Source: Aeoliella straminimaris
GTDB taxonomy: Bacteria > Planctomycetota > Planctomycetia > Pirellulales > Lacipirellulaceae
Length of the DNA stretch: 64,000 nucleotides
Assembly (NCBI RefSeq): GCF_024054565.1
Contig: NZ_JAMXLR010000051.1
Coordinates: 62,001 to 126,000, forward strand
Direction: 5' to 3'
Part shown: in pieces, positions 1 through 7,947 of the stretch
Layout of the letters: each line of letters opens with the position of its first letter
Position numbering within the stretch: position 1 is the stretch's first letter
Notes under the pieces: generated by a model
The model's database searches: none
Seen by the model: only the letters and a program-made list of their open reading frames with translations
Told to the model about the DNA's origin: nothing
Position numbers and translations under genes: made by a program

Positions 1-98
1 ATTCAGTGGTGCCGGTGTGTACAAGAACCAGATGTCTCATGTTTGTCGTTCCAACTTCAACGGAATCGTGTGTGGACGAGTTGCGTTGCCTGTGCGGT

Positions 99-803
99 TT
101 ATTTGATAAGTCTCTCGAGTTCTACAATTCGCTGGCGATAGTTGTCGCTGCCGGAGATGGCCGAACCGACGACCAACATATTCGCCCCCGCGGCCGTGCA
201 ATCGGCGATCGTCTCGACATTCACCCCGCCATCGACTTCCAAAAAGGCGGTCACATCGGGGCGATCGCGCAGCGCGGCGAGTTTCTCCAAAGCCACGTGA
301 TCGAACTCCTGCCCGCCAAAACCCGGCATGACACTCATGCAGAGAATTAGATCGCAATTTCCGGCGACCTTGTCGATCCTCTCAAGCGGCGTTGGCGGAT
401 TGATAGCGATGCCAGCAAGCGCGTCGAGCTCGCGAATCTGCGCCACCAGGTCGGCCAGTTCGGATTGGTCGCGGCACACTTCCTCGTGAACCGTGATCAC
501 GTCGGCCCCCGCTTCACGGAATTGGCGGATGTAGCGGCCCGGCTGCTCCATCATCAGATGCACGTCGAGCGGCAACTCGGTCGCACGACGTGCGGCCTCG
601 ACGATGGTCATGCCAAAGGTGAAGTTCGGCACAAAGTGCCCGTCCATCACGTCCAGGTGCAGAACCTTCGCACCCGCCTGCTCCATGTCGGCAATTTCCT
701 GCCCCAGCTGGGCGTAGTCGCAGCCCAGGATGGATGGATTGATCGCCGGCGCAGCAGCAGCCAGCCGTGCTCGAATCTGGTCGCGATGGGTTTGCGCAGT
801 CAC
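99..803 (-). CDS. rpe: Ribulose-phosphate 3-epimerase
   Basis: Interconverts D-ribulose 5-phosphate and D-xylulose 5-phosphate in the cytosolic pentose phosphate pathway. The family signatures are in order: NPSILGCDYAQL near the N-terminus, HLDVMDGHFVPNFTFG with metal-binding His and catalytic Asp, DVHLMM, MSVMPGFGGQ, and the C-terminal phosphate-binding segments EVDGGVN and VVGSAISG. The open frame extends upstream to 1046, but that extension is low-complexity and unlike the family. I chose the GTG at 803, giving 234 residues, the usual Rpe size. The ribosome site there is weak, so the exact start is uncertain. It is followed upstream by scpB on the same strand, about 280 bases away, so co-transcription is possible but not shown. 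Confidence 0.93.
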   Translation of the reverse strand: MTAQTHRDQIRARLAAAAPAINPSILGCDYAQLGQEIADMEQAGAKVLHLDVMDGHFVPNFTFGMTIVEAARRATELPLDVHLMMEQPGRYIRQFREAGADVITVHEEVCRDQSELADLVAQIRELDALAGIAINPPTPLERIDKVAGNCDLILCMSVMPGFGGQEFDHVALEKLAALRDRPDVTAFLEVDGGVNVETIADCTAAGANMLVVGSAISGSDNYRQRIVELERLIK

Positions 804-1080
804 CAACAAGTGCTTTTCTTCGCGATGGACAATGGGAACCAAGTGACGCAGGCGGGGGGAGATGTCGCGCGATCGTGCGGGGGGTGTCCTTGGTTTTGGG
901 GCGCTCCGCCACGGTGGCGAGCTGCCTGGTACAGACGTGCATTGGCAAAAGCCGGATTTTACTCCCCTGGCCCCCGGGCCCGCTACCGCTAATCGGCCGC
1001 TTTTCGGTCCTCCGTCAGCTCCTAGATTCGCCTGCCAGTTGCCCACAAACCTTTTCTACACAAGCACTTGCGCCGACCTG

Positions 1081-1728
1081 TCACGCCGCATCAAACTCGG
1101 CCGCCTGTGGCAATTGGTCGATGCTACGCAGCCCAAACACACGCAGGAACCGCTCGCTGGTAGCGTACTCCACCCGGCGTGGGGCCTCCGGGGAACGTCG
1201 GATTTCGACCAATCCCCGGCGAACCAGGCTGCCAGCAAGCGATTGGCTCTTCTGCGACCGCATACCGTCGATGGTCTTCAGATCGACCGGTTGGCGGTAG
1301 GCGATAATGCTCAACACTTCCATGGCCGCCGGCGTCAGCGTGGCCTGCTGCACCTTGCCGTAGAACTTGTCGCGCACCCGCTCGAGTTCCTCTCGCAAGG
1401 TCAGCCGATAGCCGGCGGCCGACTCCACAATCATCATGGCGCTGCCGTCTTCCAGGTACTCGGCATTCAGCTCGTCTACGGCCGCCGCCACTTCCTCTGG
1501 CGTGATGTCTCGCATCGTGGCGGCAATCGCTTCGGCCGATAGCGGTTGATTGTCGGGCCGGCCGACGAATAACAGCGCCTCGGTAATGCTCCGCGTGTCG
1601 ATCGCCGCTTCGCGGGGTGGGGCCTCCTCCGACGCGCCCGGCTTACGACCTAGCATGGCCGCAAACGCGCTGGTAAGCCGTTTGATCGACAGGGGCGACT
1701 CTTCCGGTTTGTTTTCTTCCTCGGCCAT
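1081..1728 (-). CDS. scpB: Segregation and condensation protein B
   Basis: ScpB is the winged-helix kleisin partner that works with ScpA and SMC in chromosome condensation and segregation. After a charged N-terminal tail of about 45 residues the frame shows the two-winged-helix pattern: SITEALLFVGRPDNQPLSAE, then LTPAAMEVLSIIAYRQPV with the conserved Tyr-Arg-Gln-Pro, then IDGMRSQKSQSLAGSLVRRG and the C-terminal YATSERFLRVFGLRSIDQLP. Length is 215 residues, normal for the family. No scpA or smc lies within the window. It sits 69 bases beyond the end of the pilin-like operon in the same direction; whether it shares that transcript is unknown. Confidence 0.93.
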   Translation of the reverse strand: MAEEENKPEESPLSIKRLTSAFAAMLGRKPGASEEAPPREAAIDTRSITEALLFVGRPDNQPLSAEAIAATMRDITPEEVAAAVDELNAEYLEDGSAMMIVESAAGYRLTLREELERVRDKFYGKVQQATLTPAAMEVLSIIAYRQPVDLKTIDGMRSQKSQSLAGSLVRRGLVEIRRSPEAPRRVEYATSERFLRVFGLRSIDQLPQAAEFDAA

Positions 1729-1797
1729 GACGCGGATGGTAGGACGAACCTCTGGCGGTGGGCAAGCCCAACGAAGGAGGTGCTAGCACGGTGGCTG

Positions 1798-3117
1798 CTA
1801 CCACCCCCCATTGGGAATCTCCCCGTCGTGCCGATTGCACATTTGACGAAAGGTGTGCACGTCGATGTCCTGGGAAACACTGCTCACCGATCCATCGCCA
1901 TAACCAAACACGACAATCCCAGCGTGGCTGCCCTGGAACCCACCCACGCGGAGTGGCGACCCCCAGTTTCCGCCCAGCAAGCTACGTGTGTAGAAACCGG
2001 GACGAATCTCGGCTTCCAGTCGGGGAGCGTCCTCATCAGAGAACACATCGGTATTGAATCGCTTGTTGAGCTTGAGAATGAACCGACCTTCGATGTCGTA
2101 GATGCTCGTGTCTTCGGCCTCGCCGGGTTGCTTGTCGTCGTCGCCTTGCTGCTCGTCGGAGCTCTTCTCTTCATTGGAGTCTTGCTCCTCGTCAGATGCT
2201 TGGTCTTCTGGCTCGCTGCCAGGTTGCTCCTCCGCATCGACTTCGTCTTCCTCTGCGGCGTTGCTATCGTCCTGCTGTTGCTCCTCGGACGTGCTGGCCT
2301 CCTGTTGCTCCAGTTTTTCGAACTCCGCGCCAAAGGAATCGTCCACCTCGGGCGCCATGCCGAAATCTTGCGACTCCAATTCGGGATCGTCGTCCCATTG
2401 CTCTTCGTTGGGATCTTCTTCGAATCCCCAGGGGTCGTCGCTGCCAGTGGCCAACCATGGCAAGTCGGCCCCCATGCCTCCACCCCCGGCACTGATGGCA
2501 AAGCCGCCATTGCGAAGCGTGGCGGGCGTACCGCTCAGCCAGCCCAAGTCGCCGGCCTCGGGAAACTTCTCGCCGATGAAGATCGTATAGCTGGCGCCGT
2601 CACGGATGTCGTCCAGCGTGATACGTTTGTTGAGCACAAAAGCGCCGTTGTTGTCGACGTCGATCGGCGCTTCGCGATCGTGATGGCAGGCTGCGTACGT
2701 GGAAATCGGCTGATCATCCCCCCAGTAGCTTGGACACATCAGCAGATCGAACGCAGTCTGCCGCACGGGATCGTTCACCATGTGGTAGGCGCTCTTCTTC
2801 ATATCGAGATTTGCCGCCCGGTTTTGCTCGCCAATGTAGGGCAACGTCCGGGCCAGCCAGCTCATGTGGTGCCCGTTGGGCACGTTGCGGATGGGGCCCG
2901 TTTTGTTGGTGGTCCCAACTGGCAGATGCCCGAACGCCAGCTCGTAGTTGTGCACCCCCAGTGTTAGCTGCCGGACATTGTTAATGCACGAACTACGCCG
3001 CGCCGCCTCGCGCGCGGCCTGCACCGCCGGCAACAACAATGCCACCAGAATGCCAATGATGGCTATCACCACCAGAAGTTCCACAAGCGTAAAAGCACTG
3101 CGATGTCTCATGTTCAT
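1798..3117 (-). CDS. DUF1559 prepilin-like protein with long acidic insert
   Basis: Type II pseudopilin-like protein of the DUF1559 family that is greatly expanded in planctomycetes. The N-terminus (FTLVELLVVIAIIGILVALL, residues 9-28) is a prepilin cleavage and methylation segment followed by the hydrophobic helix; AVQAAREAARR follows as usual. Near the C-terminus, His398 is followed nine residues later by Asp-Gly, the H-X9-DG signature. Unusual is residues 227-338, a stretch dominated by Asp, Glu, Gln and Ser with almost no hydrophobic residues. The ATG at 3117 has a GAGGA ribosome site. It is the last gene of the operon that begins with GspE at 9132, and may act as the major pseudopilin because no GspG-type gene is present. 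Confidence 0.9.
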   Translation of the reverse strand: MNMRHRSAFTLVELLVVIAIIGILVALLLPAVQAAREAARRSSCINNVRQLTLGVHNYELAFGHLPVGTTNKTGPIRNVPNGHHMSWLARTLPYIGEQNRAANLDMKKSAYHMVNDPVRQTAFDLLMCPSYWGDDQPISTYAACHHDREAPIDVDNNGAFVLNKRITLDDIRDGASYTIFIGEKFPEAGDLGWLSGTPATLRNGGFAISAGGGGMGADLPWLATGSDDPWGFEEDPNEEQWDDDPELESQDFGMAPEVDDSFGAEFEKLEQQEASTSEEQQQDDSNAAEEDEVDAEEQPGSEPEDQASDEEQDSNEEKSSDEQQGDDDKQPGEAEDTSIYDIEGRFILKLNKRFNTDVFSDEDAPRLEAEIRPGFYTRSLLGGNWGSPLRVGGFQGSHAGIVVFGYGDGSVSSVSQDIDVHTFRQMCNRHDGEIPNGGW

Positions 3118-3172
3118 CGTTAATCCTCATGGCAAGGCTATTGGTGTATCTTCACTCGGCGTGATTGTGCGT

Positions 3173-3556
3173 CTATTTCCCGCCGCGCTGTTCGGTATGG
3201 GTCACTCGGCGTGGACCGGTGGCCGGATATTGGGTCGTAGCGATTACCATCGGTTCGCCGCCCTCGCTTGTTTTCACCTCGATCAAGACCAATGCGTCTT
3301 GGGCTAGCCCGGAATCGGCTGCTGCCACCTGCCAGGTCTCTCCCGAGTACTCGGCGCTGCTGGCTAGCTGCAATTCGGCTCGGGCGAGTGCCGCTTCGCT
3401 CAGCAGCCGGCACTGGCGGTGTTCGTGCCGCAAACGTGCCTGGCGATGGTGATCGACCATCGACTCGGTGGCGTACGCCAGCACCACGGCGCTCACGCCT
3501 ATCACGGCCAGCACCACCAGCATCGTGGCGCCGCAGTTTCTGCGACTATTCATCAT
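3173..3556 (-). CDS. Small pseudopilin-like membrane protein (GspK position)
   Basis: A 127-residue protein with one N-terminal membrane segment (TMLVVLAVIGVSAVVLAYA) preceded by an Arg-rich cytoplasmic end and followed by a soluble helical domain with a HHRQARLRHEH charged stretch. It lacks the strict prepilin Glu at position 5 after a glycine, but G-A-TMLVVLAV resembles the GspK-type start. The open frame reaches 3589; I chose the tandem ATG at 3556 because GGGAGG lies just upstream. It overlaps the end of the GspJ-like gene by 11 bases, indicating translational coupling. Role as a minor pseudopilin is inferred from position, not from a strong signature. Confidence 0.65.
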   Translation of the reverse strand: MMNSRRNCGATMLVVLAVIGVSAVVLAYATESMVDHHRQARLRHEHRQCRLLSEAALARAELQLASSAEYSGETWQVAAADSGLAQDALVLIEVKTSEGGEPMVIATTQYPATGPRRVTHTEQRGGK

Positions 3557-4040
3557 TGCCTCCCTCGTTTTCGAGTTCGGTATCTTCAAGCGGCTCGATC
3601 ACCCGCACGGGCAGGCCACGCTCGCCCTCGGGCACGCCAAGCACGACCTCAGCCATCCCCTGCTGGACGTTCACCTGCCAATCGGTGCGGGGACCAATGT
3701 CGTAGCGATCATGGCGCGGCGACTCGCCCGCCACCGTCCATTTCACTTGGCAGGCGTCTTTGGCTAGTTGCCATTTACTGGTGCCTTGGCGGGTGGCGAT
3801 CGTCAGCGTCGCGCCGGTGGGCTGGATATCGGTCGATTGACGCAACTCGCGACGCAAGGCCAGCTCCAGCCGATCGACGGCTGCCGCATGAGTGGAGGCC
3901 TGCTGTACCGACGAACCCCAACGGCCCAGATGGTGGAGCAGCGCGACGGCAGCGCCCGTCAGTGCGATGGTGCAAAATACCACCACCATCAGCTCCACCA
4001 AGGAAAATGCGCAACGCGGTTGGCGGCAACGGCTGATCAT
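3546..4040 (-). CDS. GspJ-like minor pseudopilin
   Basis: Predicted minor pseudopilin of a type II secretion or type IV pilus-like machine. The N-terminus reads CAFSLVELMVVVFCTIALTG, with the F-S-L-V-E prepilin pattern and hydrophobic helix, though the residue before the phenylalanine is Ala instead of Gly. The rest, about 130 residues, has the GspJ-like layout: WQLAKDACQVKW and a segment before VIEPLEDTELENEG. The start at 4040 is fixed by a four-base ATGA overlap with the upstream GspI-like gene; the longer open frame to 4214 is rejected. Length 164 residues, somewhat short for GspJ. Confidence 0.75.
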   Translation of the reverse strand: MISRCRQPRCAFSLVELMVVVFCTIALTGAAVALLHHLGRWGSSVQQASTHAAAVDRLELALRRELRQSTDIQPTGATLTIATRQGTSKWQLAKDACQVKWTVAGESPRHDRYDIGPRTDWQVNVQQGMAEVVLGVPEGERGLPVRVIEPLEDTELENEGGNDE

Positions 4041-4456
4041 GGCTGCTCCTCCTGTCCGACAGGCACCCAGCGAGTGAGCACCAGCGGTCGCCTCAGGGTG
4101 GAGAGCTGCAGCTCCATCGTCACCCGCTTGGAGGCGGGCTGATCCTCGCTCGCGACCATGGTGCGGAGCTGTGCCCCCGGCAGCTCTCGAGCGACTTCCG
4201 CCGGGAGTTTCCACTGGTCGGCAGCCGCCTGCGTCACCTCGCTGGGCGGCTGGCTGGTGAACTGCTTCAGGCTGTTCTCAAGCTCACGGCTGGCGTAGTC
4301 CAGGCGGTCGCTAGCTACCCGCGCGCGATCGAGCCCCACGGTGGCCTGTACCACGCTCACGGCAACAATGGCCAACGCCGCGGCCGACAACGTGACTTCC
4401 AATATTGTCATGCCACGACGCTGGGTTCGACGAAATTTTAGTACTTTGCGACTCAC
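4037..4456 (-). CDS. GspI-like minor pseudopilin
   Basis: A 139-residue predicted pseudopilin. RRGMTILEVTLSAAALAIVA at residues 13-32 is a type IV prepilin signal: Gly before the cleavage site, Glu at +5, then a hydrophobic helix. The start is GTG at 4456, and its first base is also the last base of the upstream GspF-like gene's stop codon, so the two are coupled. The downstream GspJ-like gene overlaps by four bases. The mature domain (about 110 residues) has no motif I can name. The prepilin peptidase that should process it is not in the window. Confidence 0.78.
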   Translation of the reverse strand: MSRKVLKFRRTQRRGMTILEVTLSAAALAIVAVSVVQATVGLDRARVASDRLDYASRELENSLKQFTSQPPSEVTQAAADQWKLPAEVARELPGAQLRTMVASEDQPASKRVTMELQLSTLRRPLVLTRWVPVGQEEQP

Positions 4457-5727
4457 TAGGAGAGTCCCTCCACAAGCTTGACCAACGGTACAAACAAGGA
4501 GATGACGATAAACGCTACGAACATCGCGATGGACAGCACAATCACCGGATAGGCGATGCGGACCACCACGTTCATGCGTGCGGCGAGCAGGTTTTCGCGA
4601 CGCAGGGCAATTTGGCGCAGTGCCCAGGGTACGTTGCCCACCCGCTCGGCCGTTTCGATTAATCCCGCTTCGCTCGAGGTGAGCAATTGATGGGCCATAA
4701 GAGCCGCCGGCAGCGACTGCCCATTGTGGGCTTCGGTGTAAGCTCCCGACAATCGGCTGCGAAGACTGCGAACGGGGTAGGTCACACTCAGTGCATAAAG
4801 TAGTCGCTCGAACTCGACCCGGTGTTCGATGCCCAGGGCCACCATCCGGAGCAGCTTAGCAACATGGGCTCGGCGAAAAAGCCAATCGCCCATCAATCGC
4901 AGCACCCGCATGTCACACAGATAGAAGATGCCGATCAGCATCAGCATCACGAGGGTCAGGACGGCCGCGATCGTCATCAGGATGGACATGGGCGTAAACG
5001 CAAATCCGTCAATCAACAACTGCGTCGCCGGGGGGAGTTCGAGGTCGAACTCCCAGAAGATCTCGCGAAACTGAGGAACAATGAAAACGCCATACAACGA
5101 CAGCAACAACCCCATCGTCAACGAAATGGCAACCAGATAAGCAACATAGTCGACGCAGCTTCTCGAAGCCGAAGCAAGCACCGGATCTTCCGGCCGGCTC
5201 AGCTCATCCAGCGCCTGCGGCTCGGCCTTGGCCAGGGTGCCCACGGCCGCGTAAGACGCCGACGCGCGTGGCAGTGCCGCGGGTTGGGTGCGCACCGACT
5301 CGTATAGCGGGGTTCCGGCTTGTAGTTCGCGGCTGAGCCTCCTGGCCGCCCGACCAACGTAACGTCCCTGCCGTAATCCCTCGAACAATACGCTGGTTTC
5401 CTTCAGTTGTCCCTCGCGCTGCGCGATCGATAGCAGCTTGGCGTTAGTGCGGCGGTTGGCGTCGCGCGATGTGGTCACACCATCCACCAGCGCAAATCCA
5501 CCCAGGGTCCACAACAGCACACAGACCATCAGAGCGCCCGGCGATCCGGCCAGCGGCAACATGCACCAGGCAAAAATGCCCACCGCAAGAAAAATCCAGC
5601 TCAAGAGTAGCAGCAACAGGTAAATATAGTCGTTGGGCTCGGGCCCCCGCGCACCGTAGGCCATGGACAGCGCCATTCGCATGGCGAGGCCGACCATTAG
5701 CACCAACAACGGAGCAAGAAAAACCAC
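4456..5727 (-). CDS. GspF-family inner-membrane platform protein, copy 1
   Basis: Polytopic platform protein of the type II secretion/type IV pilus class. It starts with two or three extra membrane segments (residues about 1-75) not found in standard GspF, then a degenerate first T2SSF domain, the membrane segment VAISLTMGLLLSLYGVFIVP leading to FREIFWEFDLELPPAT (typical of GspF after the first domain), a second hydrophobic pair, a second T2SSF domain (RVEFERLLYALSVTYPVRSL), and a final helix ending VPLVKLVEGLS. 423 residues, close to the usual 400. It is the third of three consecutive GspF paralogues read from 7891 downwards. Confidence 0.85.
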   Translation of the reverse strand: MVFLAPLLVLMVGLAMRMALSMAYGARGPEPNDYIYLLLLLLSWIFLAVGIFAWCMLPLAGSPGALMVCVLLWTLGGFALVDGVTTSRDANRRTNAKLLSIAQREGQLKETSVLFEGLRQGRYVGRAARRLSRELQAGTPLYESVRTQPAALPRASASYAAVGTLAKAEPQALDELSRPEDPVLASASRSCVDYVAYLVAISLTMGLLLSLYGVFIVPQFREIFWEFDLELPPATQLLIDGFAFTPMSILMTIAAVLTLVMLMLIGIFYLCDMRVLRLMGDWLFRRAHVAKLLRMVALGIEHRVEFERLLYALSVTYPVRSLRSRLSGAYTEAHNGQSLPAALMAHQLLTSSEAGLIETAERVGNVPWALRQIALRRENLLAARMNVVVRIAYPVIVLSIAMFVAFIVISLFVPLVKLVEGLS

Positions 5728-5785
5728 AACTAGTTACTCGCACGACATAGAGACAAACACTTCCTACGAACTGGCATGCTTTGGC

Positions 5786-6805
5786 TCACCCGGTGAGCCC
5801 CTCAATCAGCTTGATGACGGGCATCAGCAAAGCGGCGGCCGCAGCAGCAATACCACTGCCCACCGCGACCAGGGCCAAAGGCGGCACCACCCGGCGGATG
5901 AACACTAACCTTTGCTCGCGACGATTGGCGAACATCTCGGCTGCCAAGGCCAGTCCGCTCGCTAGCTGCGAACGACGCTCGCCCCAACCGGCAATGGTCG
6001 CCAGCGACCGATCGAATGCCTGCGAAGTGGCCATCGCTTCGGAGAGCGTTAGCCCTCGTTCGACCAGACCCGCCACGCGATAAGTGGCCCGCGCCAGGCC
6101 ACGATCGTCGAGCAAGTCGCCCGTGTACTCGAGCGCCGCCGGCAGCGGCACACGCAACTCGACAAAACTGGCCAGCGTCGCCGCCAACTGTTGTTGCGAG
6201 ATGCTCACAAACAACCGCCCCAATAGCGGCAGCGAGTTACGCAGCGAATATCCATAGCCGAAGATGCCGGGCAGCAGGATCACCATCAGCCATAGGGCCA
6301 TCATGGCAATCATGGCCCAGGGCATCAGGGGCATCGCCCCCAGGATGCTTTCGGTGGCGGCAGGCAACGCCAGATCGAACTCGTTGTACAAATCGCTAAA
6401 GTTCGGCAGCAGTACATAGGACAGCGACATCGTTACCGACGACAATACCACCAGCAAGATCAATGGATACAGCAGCAGGCCCTGCAACGTGCGCCATGCT
6501 CGATCGGACGACTCGCGCAGCAGGGCAAACGTGTTGCAGACGTTCGCCAGACGATCGGACGTGGTCGCGGCGCGAAGCATCCCTACCAAATAGCGAGGCG
6601 CGCTATTCTCGATACTCTTGAGGGCGGCTTCGAGTGACTTGCCGGATGCCATCTCCGATTTCAGCCGTCCGACTGCCTCGCGGAGCTGCCGATCGTCCAA
6701 ATCTTCCACTAGCGCATCCAACACCACCTCGAGCGACATCCGCTGCTCGCTGGCCACCGCGGCGGTAGAAGGAATCTGTTGCGAATTGTCTTGCTGGTAG
6801 TCCAC
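5786..6805 (-). CDS. GspF-family inner-membrane platform protein, copy 2
   Basis: A second GspF paralogue of 339 residues. The first cytoplasmic T2SSF half (residues about 22-105) shows the K-S-L-E-A-A-L pattern, then LLLYPLILLVVLSSVTMSLS and the typical FSDLYNEFDLALPAATESIL segment, a second hydrophobic stretch (MIAMMALWLMVILLPGIFGY), the second half containing LAATLASFVELRVPLPAALE, and the closing helix ending LLMPVIKLIEGLTG. That ending closely resembles that of copy 1 (PLVKLVEGLS), so the two probably arose by duplication. Only 6 bases separate its start from the stop of copy 3 and 58 separate its stop from copy 1, supporting one transcript. Confidence 0.87.
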   Translation of the reverse strand: MDYQQDNSQQIPSTAAVASEQRMSLEVVLDALVEDLDDRQLREAVGRLKSEMASGKSLEAALKSIENSAPRYLVGMLRAATTSDRLANVCNTFALLRESSDRAWRTLQGLLLYPLILLVVLSSVTMSLSYVLLPNFSDLYNEFDLALPAATESILGAMPLMPWAMIAMMALWLMVILLPGIFGYGYSLRNSLPLLGRLFVSISQQQLAATLASFVELRVPLPAALEYTGDLLDDRGLARATYRVAGLVERGLTLSEAMATSQAFDRSLATIAGWGERRSQLASGLALAAEMFANRREQRLVFIRRVVPPLALVAVGSGIAAAAAALLMPVIKLIEGLTG

Positions 6806-6811
6806 GAACGT

Positions 6812-7891
6812 CTATCGCCACAAGGAGTCGGCCAAGGTGTGAAGCATCCTGGTGTAAGGCCACATCATACCAATGCAGTAGACCGCCACCACGGTACCGG
6901 CCACGCCCACGGTGAGCATTGCCGGCACAAAGTCGTTGAGTGAGGTCTGCAGCAGGTCGGCCCTCATTTGATACGATCGCGCCGCACGATCGAGCGATGC
7001 GGCCATCAATTGCCGGCGACCGCTCTGCTCCAACGCCACCTTTACCAGCGGCGGAAATCGCTCGAGGGGCGATCGCTGCTGGTGACCTGGGGAATCCGCC
7101 AGCGGTTGGCCGGTGGCTGCCTGGTCGGCCAGTTCGAGCGCTGCCCGGCGATAACCGCGATGCCCCACAGCGCCGGCGGCGATGCGGAGCGAGCGGTCGA
7201 GCGGCAAGCCGGCGACCGTGGTCATACGCAACACTTCGGCCATGGTGGCCGACGAACTAAGTCGATGCAGCCGCCGCGCGCCGGGAATCCAGCCCAACAG
7301 CCACCAACGCGGCGAGGCAAGGCTCGTGGCACGCCGGCTACGCCACCACCACACCAGCGGAATCACGATGGCCAACACCGGTACCACCACCGTAAGCGCG
7401 GCAATCAGCCACGACTGCCCCGCCAGGTCGGCATAGGGCTGCAGCACCTTGGGGGCAATCCAGGCGATGTTTCGAAACACCACATACAGCAGCAGCGCCA
7501 GCAGCAGGCTGGCCAGGATAATCACCGTGATGGGCACCAATAGCGCGACACTGGTGACGCGTTGCAGCGAAGCCAGGCGACGGGTGCTGCGGGTCATCTC
7601 CTCCAGGGCGGCAGTCGGGTCGCCACTGGCGAGCCCCGCCTCGACCACGGCGTGGTACACCTCGGGCAGGTTGCCTCCCTCGGCATCGAGGGCACTGGCA
7701 AGCGAGTTGCCCTGCTCGATTCGCTGAGCCAGCCGCAGTGAAAGCGCCCCCGCCCCTGGCGGAAGCTGGTTGGCGAGACGGCGCAACTCCGGCTCCAACG
7801 GGATCCGCGCCCCCGCCAGCGCTGCGAGTTCAGCGTTGAGCGCCGCAAGGTCGTCGAGCGTCGTGGGTTGGAGTGCGATTTCAGACATCAA
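6812..7891 (-). CDS. GspF-family inner-membrane platform protein, copy 3
   Basis: The most upstream and most divergent of three tandem GspF paralogues, 359 residues. First T2SSF half at about 10-115 (LSLRLAQRIEQGNSLASALD), then two hydrophobic segments (VALLVPITVIILASLLLALL and a second around residue 170), an Arg/Trp-rich loop, the second half (MAEVLRMTTVAGLPLDRSLR) and a terminal membrane helix near VGVAGTVVAVYCIGMMWP. The aromatic-acidic F-x-E-F-D-L motif seen in copies 1 and 2 is absent. It follows the GspE gene by 56 bases. Two adjacent Met codons at the start leave a one-codon ambiguity. Confidence 0.82.
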   Translation of the reverse strand: MMSEIALQPTTLDDLAALNAELAALAGARIPLEPELRRLANQLPPGAGALSLRLAQRIEQGNSLASALDAEGGNLPEVYHAVVEAGLASGDPTAALEEMTRSTRRLASLQRVTSVALLVPITVIILASLLLALLLYVVFRNIAWIAPKVLQPYADLAGQSWLIAALTVVVPVLAIVIPLVWWWRSRRATSLASPRWWLLGWIPGARRLHRLSSSATMAEVLRMTTVAGLPLDRSLRIAAGAVGHRGYRRAALELADQAATGQPLADSPGHQQRSPLERFPPLVKVALEQSGRRQLMAASLDRAARSYQMRADLLQTSLNDFVPAMLTVGVAGTVVAVYCIGMMWPYTRMLHTLADSLWR

Positions 7892-7947
7892 CGGTTCGAA
7901 TCATTCGATTAAATGCAGAGGGAGCGACGCGCAGTGGCGGGCCTCGA

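Noticed and set aside
1..98. Gene at the left edge of the window
   Set aside because: Too little sequence beyond the rpe stop to identify any frame.
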